Shown here piece after piece: positions 16,712 through 20,605 of a stretch of DNA of 20,605 nucleotides. This DNA comes from Caulobacterales bacterium. Lineage in GTDB: Bacteria; Pseudomonadota; Alphaproteobacteria; Caulobacterales; Caulobacteraceae. The translations under genes were made by a program, and so were the position numbers. The stretch is from positions 1-20,605 of the forward strand of contig CANKEA010000003.1 in NCBI GenBank assembly GCA_947480815.1, read 5' to 3'. The notes beneath the pieces were generated by a model, which saw only the letters and a list, made by a program, of their open reading frames with translations, did no database searches and was not told the origin of the DNA. Positions within the stretch are counted from its first letter, which is position 1, and every line of letters starts with the position of its first letter.

Positions 16712-17482
16712 ATGACCGCCGCCCCCGCCTCCGCCCGCTCCTCCATCGACCCCGAGGAAGTCGCCCGGTTTTCCGCCATGGCCGATGATTGGTGGAAGAT
16801 GAATGGTAAGTTCGCGCCGCTGCATCGTTTCAACCCGGTGCGCCTGGCTTTCATCCGTGAAACCGCCCTGGCCCGCTTTGGGCGTGACCCCAAGTCGCGC
16901 GCGCCCTTCGAAGGCATTCGCCTACTGGATATAGGCTGCGGCGGCGGACTGCTCAGTGAGCCGATGACCCGCATGGGTTTCAATGTGACGGGCGTTGATG
17001 CTTCAGAGCGCAACACCGGCGCGGCGCGCGCCCATGCGGAAAGTCAGGGCCTGACCATCGACTACCGCGCAACAACCGCAGAGGCCCTGCTGGCCCAGGG
17101 CGAACAGTTCGACATGATCCTCAATATGGAGGTGATCGAACATGTGGCCGAGCCGGGGGCCTTCCTGCGTGACACGGCGGCCATGCTGAAGCCGGGCGGC
17201 CTGATGATCGTGGCGACCCTCAATCGCACCCTCAAGGCCCTGGCTCTGGCCAAGATTGGGGCCGAATATGTGCTGCGCTGGATGCCAGCAGGCACCCATG
17301 ACTGGAACAAGTTCCTCAAGCCCGAAGAACTTCGCGGCTACCTGCAGGGAACCACCTTCAAGGTCGAAGGCCCATTCGGCGTCGCGTTCGACCCACTGAG
17401 CTGGACCTGGAACCGGTCGTCCGATTCCAAGGTGAATTACATGATGACGGTCGCGCGGGACCGAGCGGCGGGCCCGCGTTAG
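16712..17482 (+). CDS. ubiG: Ubiquinone biosynthesis O-methyltransferase UbiG
   Basis: UbiG carries out both O-methylations in ubiquinone synthesis, using S-adenosylmethionine, at the inner face of the membrane. The 256-aa protein starts with the family segment [16 protein letters not shown] (13-28), followed by [17 protein letters not shown]. Motif I is [15 protein letters not shown] (71-85), motif II is [11 protein letters not shown] (135-145), and [14 protein letters not shown] is at 160-173. The region around [19 protein letters not shown] (189-207) is diagnostic for UbiG. The start at 16712 matches family length. No ribosome site is visible, and a -10-like element ends just before the ATG. 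Gene neighbours lysC (divergent) and DUF1178 (convergent) are common in alphaproteobacteria. Confidence 0.97.
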   Translation: MTAAPASARSSIDPEEVARFSAMADDWWKMNGKFAPLHRFNPVRLAFIRETALARFGRDPKSRAPFEGIRLLDIGCGGGLLSEPMTRMGFNVTGVDASERNTGAARAHAESQGLTIDYRATTAEALLAQGEQFDMILNMEVIEHVAEPGAFLRDTAAMLKPGGLMIVATLNRTLKALALAKIGAEYVLRWMPAGTHDWNKFLKPEELRGYLQGTTFKVEGPFGVAFDPLSWTWNRSSDSKVNYMMTVARDRAAGPR

Positions 17483-17485
17483 AGC

Positions 17486-17508
17486 GTCTGGGTTACGAAC
17501 CCGCAGAC
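17486..17508. terminator. Hairpin between convergent ubiG and DUF1178 genes
   Basis: GTCTG-GGTT, a three-base loop, AACC, a two-base bulge and CAGAC form a 9-bp interrupted stem in the 42-bp gap between the two convergent stops. There is no clear T-tract on either strand. The position suggests a bidirectional terminator, but the evidence is modest. Confidence 0.4.
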
Positions 17509-17524
17509 CACTTGGCCCGCCGCT

Positions 17525-17953
17525 CTAGTTTATATCCGTCTTGCGCGGCGGCGGCGGTGGCAGTGCTGCGACCTTGACCCCGTCCCGTTGCAGTCCCTCA
17601 ACCTGGGTCGGGGTGGCTTTGCCATAGATCGGGCGTTCTTCCGACGCGCCCTCATGGATGGCGCGGGCCTCGGCGGCGAAAGCATCGCCGACATAGTCGA
17701 AATTCTCCTCGACGTGGGCGCGAACCGTCTGCGCGGCCTGCATCATCATCTCCTGCAGCGTAGGCGAAGGGGTGATTTCGCGCATCTTGGTTCCCGCCAC
17801 CGCCGGCGCCATGATCTGTTTGGCGACCGCCGCTGACTCGCAGGTTGGACAGGTCACCAGACCGCGTTCGACCTGGTCGTCAAAGTCGGACGAGGCACCA
17901 AACCAGCCTTCGAAAGGGTGCCCAGAGTCGCACTGCAGCGCATATTTGATCAA
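17525..17953 (-). CDS. DUF1178 family protein
   Basis: A 142-aa protein of the alpha/beta-proteobacterial DUF1178 family, function unknown. It begins MIKYALQCDSGHPFEGWFGA, with the CxxxH (8-12), and then LVTCPTCESAAVAKQIMAPAV (CPTC at 35-38), together suggesting a small zinc-binding ribbon in the first 45 residues. The middle is helical (TLQEMMMQAAQTVRAHVEEN), and DYVGDAFAAEARAIHEGASE is the conserved core. The tail is proline-rich. Its ATG overlaps the stop of the nitrilase-family gene by four bases (ATGA), so the two are translationally coupled. This pairing with a nitrilase and glutaredoxin is common and hints at sulfur or thiol metabolism, but that is inference. Confidence 0.9.
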   Translation of the reverse strand: MIKYALQCDSGHPFEGWFGASSDFDDQVERGLVTCPTCESAAVAKQIMAPAVAGTKMREITPSPTLQEMMMQAAQTVRAHVEENFDYVGDAFAAEARAIHEGASEERPIYGKATPTQVEGLQRDGVKVAALPPPPPRKTDIN

Positions 17954-18789
17954 ACGGACAATCCAGGGGCCGGGCCGGTAAACGCGCGGGCATTGACCAG
18001 GGCTGGGATGGCGGCGCGGGCACCGGCCACCGCGTCGAGATCGAGATCGACGGTCAGCACGCCGGGCTCATCATCCGCGTGTTGGCCGAGGATTTCGCCC
18101 CAGGGGCCGATGGCGATGCTGTGGCCATAGGTGCCGCGGCCGTCGGCGTGATGGCCGCCCTGGGCCGCCGCCAGCACGAAGCTGCCGGTCTCAATCGCGC
18201 GGGCGCGCAGCAGAATTTCCCAGTGGGCAGCACCGGTCGGGCGAGTGAAGGCTGCAGGCGAGGTCAGGATTTCAGCGCCAGCCAACGCCAGGGCGCGGTG
18301 CAGCGCAGGAAAGCGCACGTCATAGCAGATGGTCAGACCCAGCCGCGCCCCAGCCGCGTCGACAGTGATGGCGGCATCGCCCGGCGTGTAGAGTTCGGAT
18401 TCCCGCGCCATCTCGCCCGTCGGCAGGTTAACGTCAAACATATGCAGCTTGTCATAGGTCGCTCTGATCGACCCATCCGGCGCGACGACGAACTGCCGGT
18501 TGGCGGCTGCACCGTCGGGCCGCTTAATCAGGGCCGAACCGATCACGATCCAGACCGAAAGCTCGGCCGCCAGGGCACGCAGGCCCTGGACGCAGACGTC
18601 GTCTTCAGGCGCGGCTAGCAGTGGCCCCAGCTTGGCACGGTCGCGCTGTAGAAAATTGGTGCCTTCGGGCGTCAGAATCAGCTGCGCTCCTTCCACCGCA
18701 CCGCGCCGCACCAGAGGCGCGACATGCTCGAGGCCCTCGGCGGCGGTCGCCGGGCTACAGGTCTGGCACAGGGCGGCGCGCAGGATCAT
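17950..18789 (-). CDS. Carbon-nitrogen hydrolase (Nit-type amidase, likely deaminated-glutathione amidase)
   Basis: A 279-aa nitrilase-superfamily amidase with the Glu-Lys-Cys catalytic triad: Glu42 in LTPEGTNFL, Lys114 in YDKLHMFDVNL, and Cys155 in LTICYDVRFP. The sequence around MFDVNLP and CYDVRFPALHRALA places it with the Nit1/Nit2-like branch, whose known members hydrolyse deaminated glutathione (a metabolite-repair reaction) or omega-amides. The glutaredoxin gene directly upstream fits a glutathione-linked role. It overlaps grxC by four bases at its start and DUF1178 by four at its end. Substrate is inferred, not shown. Confidence 0.9.
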   Translation of the reverse strand: MILRAALCQTCSPATAAEGLEHVAPLVRRGAVEGAQLILTPEGTNFLQRDRAKLGPLLAAPEDDVCVQGLRALAAELSVWIVIGSALIKRPDGAAANRQFVVAPDGSIRATYDKLHMFDVNLPTGEMARESELYTPGDAAITVDAAGARLGLTICYDVRFPALHRALALAGAEILTSPAAFTRPTGAAHWEILLRARAIETGSFVLAAAQGGHHADGRGTYGHSIAIGPWGEILGQHADDEPGVLTVDLDLDAVAGARAAIPALVNARAFTGPAPGLSV

Positions 18790-19043
18790 GCCGCCAGCAT
18801 AGCATCGAGTTTGCCCGCACGCTCCAGGGCCATCATGTCATCGCTGCCGCCGATGTGCTGATCGCCGATAAAGATCTGCGGAAAGGTCTTGCAGCCATTG
18901 GAGCGTTGGATCATCTCGTTGCGCAGCGCCATATCAATGCCGGCGTCGATCTGGGTGAAATCGACACCCTTATCGACCAGCAACCTGAGCGCTCGGGCGC
19001 AGTAGCCACAGAATTCGCGGGTGTAGATGGTGACATGGGCCAT
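18786..19043 (-). CDS. grxC: Glutaredoxin 3-type (GrxC)
   Basis: An 85-aa glutaredoxin, full length. It reduces disulfides and glutathione-mixed disulfides using glutathione. The active site is CGYC at 12-15 (FCGYCARALRLL), the cis-proline motif TFPQIFIG is at 53-60, and the glutathione-binding HIGGSDDM is at 63-70. The usual motif is CPYC; here glycine replaces proline, a variant that tends to raise reactivity towards mixed disulfides. The start ATG at 19043 has no rival. It lies 31 bp after comF and overlaps the amidase gene by four bases, so comF, grxC, amidase and DUF1178 are probably one transcript. Confidence 0.93.
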   Translation of the reverse strand: MAHVTIYTREFCGYCARALRLLVDKGVDFTQIDAGIDMALRNEMIQRSNGCKTFPQIFIGDQHIGGSDDMMALERAGKLDAMLAA

Positions 19044-19074
19044 GGTGTTGCGCCTCGAAGCTGAAATGCGGAAC

Positions 19075-19840
19075 CTATATAACGCGTGCGATGGTGTCTT
19101 TAACCCTCGCCACCACGACCAAATCGACAGCGGCGGCTCCGGCGGCCAGTAAGGCCCACGCGCAGCCCTGCGCTGTAGCCCCTGTGGTCAGCACATCGTC
19201 GACCAGCGGGATACGCCGTCCAGCCACATTGGCGGAGTGTTTCACCGCGAAGGCACCGGCCACATTGCGCTTTCGGCCCGAGGCCGACTTGCCCCCCTGG
19301 CTACCCGTATCGCGCGCGCACCAAGGCGTCAGGCAGGTAGGCCAGGCCTGACAGATTCGCCAGGGGCCGAGCGATTTCGGCCGCCTGGTTGTAGCGGCGT
19401 CGGAACAGGCGGGTGCGATGCATCGGCACCGGCGCGATGGCATCACATCCTTCGATCAGCGGCGCGGCGGCCCGCGTCAGCCAGCGGGCAAACAGCCCAC
19501 CCAACTCTGGCTTGTCGGCATGTTTGAGCTGCAAGATGAGGTCGCGGGAATGTTCGTCGTAACGGCAAGCGGCCCGGGCGCGCGCGAAGGCGGGGGATGG
19601 GTCTGGCACCCACCGCATCGCGCACCGGATCATATTAAACGGCAAGCCGCAGCCGTCGCAGGTCGGGTCGGCGATGAAGGTAATCTTGCGCCAGGCCTCG
19701 CTGGAGAGCCACGGCGACTGGGCCTCACCGCCGTCAAAGCCCGTCAGGGGCAGGATCAGGTCGAGAACGACGCGGCCGGCAGACCGCAGCGCCGGAGATT
19801 GTATCCCGGGCGTTCGAATGCGATCAGACTGTTCGCCCAT
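19075..19840 (-). pseudogene. comF: comF-family phosphoribosyltransferase, frameshifted
   Basis: ComF-family proteins pair an N-terminal zinc-binding part with a phosphoribosyltransferase domain and are linked to DNA uptake or recombination. The N-terminal frame (19301-19840) has CDGCGLPFN, then AACRYDEHSRDLILQLKHAD, then APVPMHRTRLFRRRYNQAAE and stops after LVRARYG at TAG (19301-19303). A second frame then continues with DTGSQGGKSASGRKRNVAGA and carries the PRPP-binding loop IPLVDDVLTTGATAQGC to a stop at 19075. Joining them needs a two-base insertion in the CG dinucleotide run at 19311-19318, restoring LVRARDTGSQGG. The second half of the zinc pair also looks degraded (RCAMRW where CxxC is expected). 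The start ATG at 19840 has a good GGAGGGAGAGGAA upstream. A sequencing error is possible. Confidence 0.85.
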
Positions 19841-20605
19841 GCCAAATTCCTCTCCCTCCAGTTTCGTTCCGTTCGACCGCGCCCTGCACCGGCGGCGGCT
19901 GGACCGCGCTGCGCCGAAGTTCGCGACCGCCAGTTTCCTGAAAACCCGTGCCGCCCAGGATACCGTTGATCGACTAGAGTTAATCCTGCGACGTTTTCCG
20001 GTCGCCGTCGACCTGGGTGCCCGTCGCGGGGCCTTCGCCCAAGCCTTGTCGCTCAGCGATGCCGCCAAGAAGATCGATGTCCTGATCGAGACCGACCTAT
20101 CACCCGCCATGTTGGCCGGGCGCGCGGGCTTGCGCGCCGCCGTCGATGAGGAGGCCCTGCCATTTGCCGACGCCAGCCTAGACCTGGTGGTCTCGACCCT
20201 CGCCCTGCACTGGTCCAATGATGTCGTTGGGGCCCTGGTGCAAATCAGACGGGCCTTGCGGCCCGATGGCCTGTTCATCGGCGCGATGCTCGGTGGTGCG
20301 ACCTTGACCGAGCTACGCCAGGTGCTGCTGGAGGCCGAGGCCGAGATCACCGGCGGGGTCGTGCCTCGCGTTTCTCCCTTTGCCGATGCGTCCGATGCCG
20401 CCGGCCTGTTGCAGCGGGCCGGATTTGCCCTGCCGGTGGCAGACGTTGACCGGGTGCAGGTGCGTTATCCGCATCTCTTCGCCGTGCTGGCCGACCTGCG
20501 CGCCATGGGCGAAGGCCACAGCGCGCTGGAGAAGACCGGCCGCCGCTTGACCCGGGCGGTGCTGGCGCGCGCGGCACAGCTCTATGCCGAGCGCTTTAGC
20601 GGCCC
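19839..20605 (+). CDS. BioC/NDUFAF5-like SAM-dependent methyltransferase (partial, cut by window edge)
   Basis: The visible 255 codons show a class I methyltransferase. They open FDRALHRRRLDRAAPKFATA and SFLKTRAAQDTVDRLELILR. Motif I is VAVDLGARRGAF (55-66), the acidic motif II region is IETDLSPAMLAG, LVVSTLALHWSNDVVGALVQ holds motif IV, and RPDGLFIGAMLGG is motif V. This matches the alphaproteobacterial family related to NDUFAF5, which methylates or hydroxylates arginine in complex I, and to BioC of biotin synthesis; which role applies here is not clear. The frame has no stop to the window end. The ATG at 19839 shares its CATG with the comF start on the other strand, and no ribosome site is visible, so a leaderless start is possible. 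The gene is missing its 3' end. Confidence 0.88.
   Translation, partial: MPNSSPSSFVPFDRALHRRRLDRAAPKFATASFLKTRAAQDTVDRLELILRRFPVAVDLGARRGAFAQALSLSDAAKKIDVLIETDLSPAMLAGRAGLRAAVDEEALPFADASLDLVVSTLALHWSNDVVGALVQIRRALRPDGLFIGAMLGGATLTELRQVLLEAEAEITGGVVPRVSPFADASDAAGLLQRAGFALPVADVDRVQVRYPHLFAVLADLRAMGEGHSALEKTGRRLTRAVLARAAQLYAERFSG

Noticed and set aside
17486..17508. tRNA-like T-loop text (GGTTACGAACC)
   Set aside because: No acceptor or anticodon stems around it; the sequence is better read as a hairpin between convergent genes.
19841..20350. N-terminal extension of the comF frame up to 20350
   Set aside because: The extra 169 codons are antisense to the methyltransferase and read as serine/arginine-rich noise; a strong Shine-Dalgarno precedes the ATG at 19840.
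1..20605. A novel defence, mobile or biosynthetic system
   Set aside because: No integrase, transposase, toxin-antitoxin, restriction, CRISPR or clustered unknown genes; gene content is core metabolism, translation and cell envelope.

Overview
The window looks like chromosomal backbone from a GC-rich alphaproteobacterium, most likely order Caulobacterales (Caulobacter, Brevundimonas or Phenylobacterium type). The basis is a SciP-like CtrA inhibitor, an ROS/DUF-rich alphaproteobacterial gene set (DUF4167, DUF1178, DUF4282, DUF6152) and the order rodZ-ispG, lysC/ubiG, and DUF1178-nitrilase-glutaredoxin-comF. No phage, transposon, CRISPR array, rRNA or tRNA was seen.

Region 1-1636 is the unusual part. 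A truncated DUF6152 gene and a DUF4282 membrane-protein gene are followed by an intact sciP. sciP is hemmed in by what look like scraps of flagellar genes: the C-terminus of flhA just downstream of it, and a flagellin/FlgL-type C-terminal tail on the other side. Between sciP and that tail lies an AT-rich tract of about 200 bp. The picture is of a flagellar cluster that was largely deleted while sciP was kept.

Region 1637-6085 has mnmA (tRNA 2-thiouridylase), then two probable decayed small genes (a signal-peptide ORF and an acetyltransferase with a nonsense codon), then clpB on the minus strand with a candidate heat-shock promoter. Region 6086-9916 is a minus-strand run of translation genes: glutathione S-transferase-like, prfA, prmC and an arginine/aspartate-rich DUF4167 protein. 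PrmC methylates the GGQ motif of the release factor encoded next to it.

Region 9917-15124 has an unrecognised 111-aa protein on the plus strand, then minus-strand ispG (isoprenoid MEP pathway), rodZ (cell shape) and ptsP (nitrogen PTS enzyme I). Region 15343-17482 has lysC and the divergent ubiG, whose start may be leaderless. Region 17525-20605 has a minus-strand, partly overlapping set (DUF1178, nitrilase-family amidase, glutaredoxin, comF). comF carries a frameshift at a CG dinucleotide repeat and starts on the same CATG as a divergent methyltransferase gene cut by the window edge.

I found no convincing new defence or biosynthetic system. The noteworthy signal is gene decay: four or five broken genes in 20 kb of otherwise core genome, two of them flagellar.
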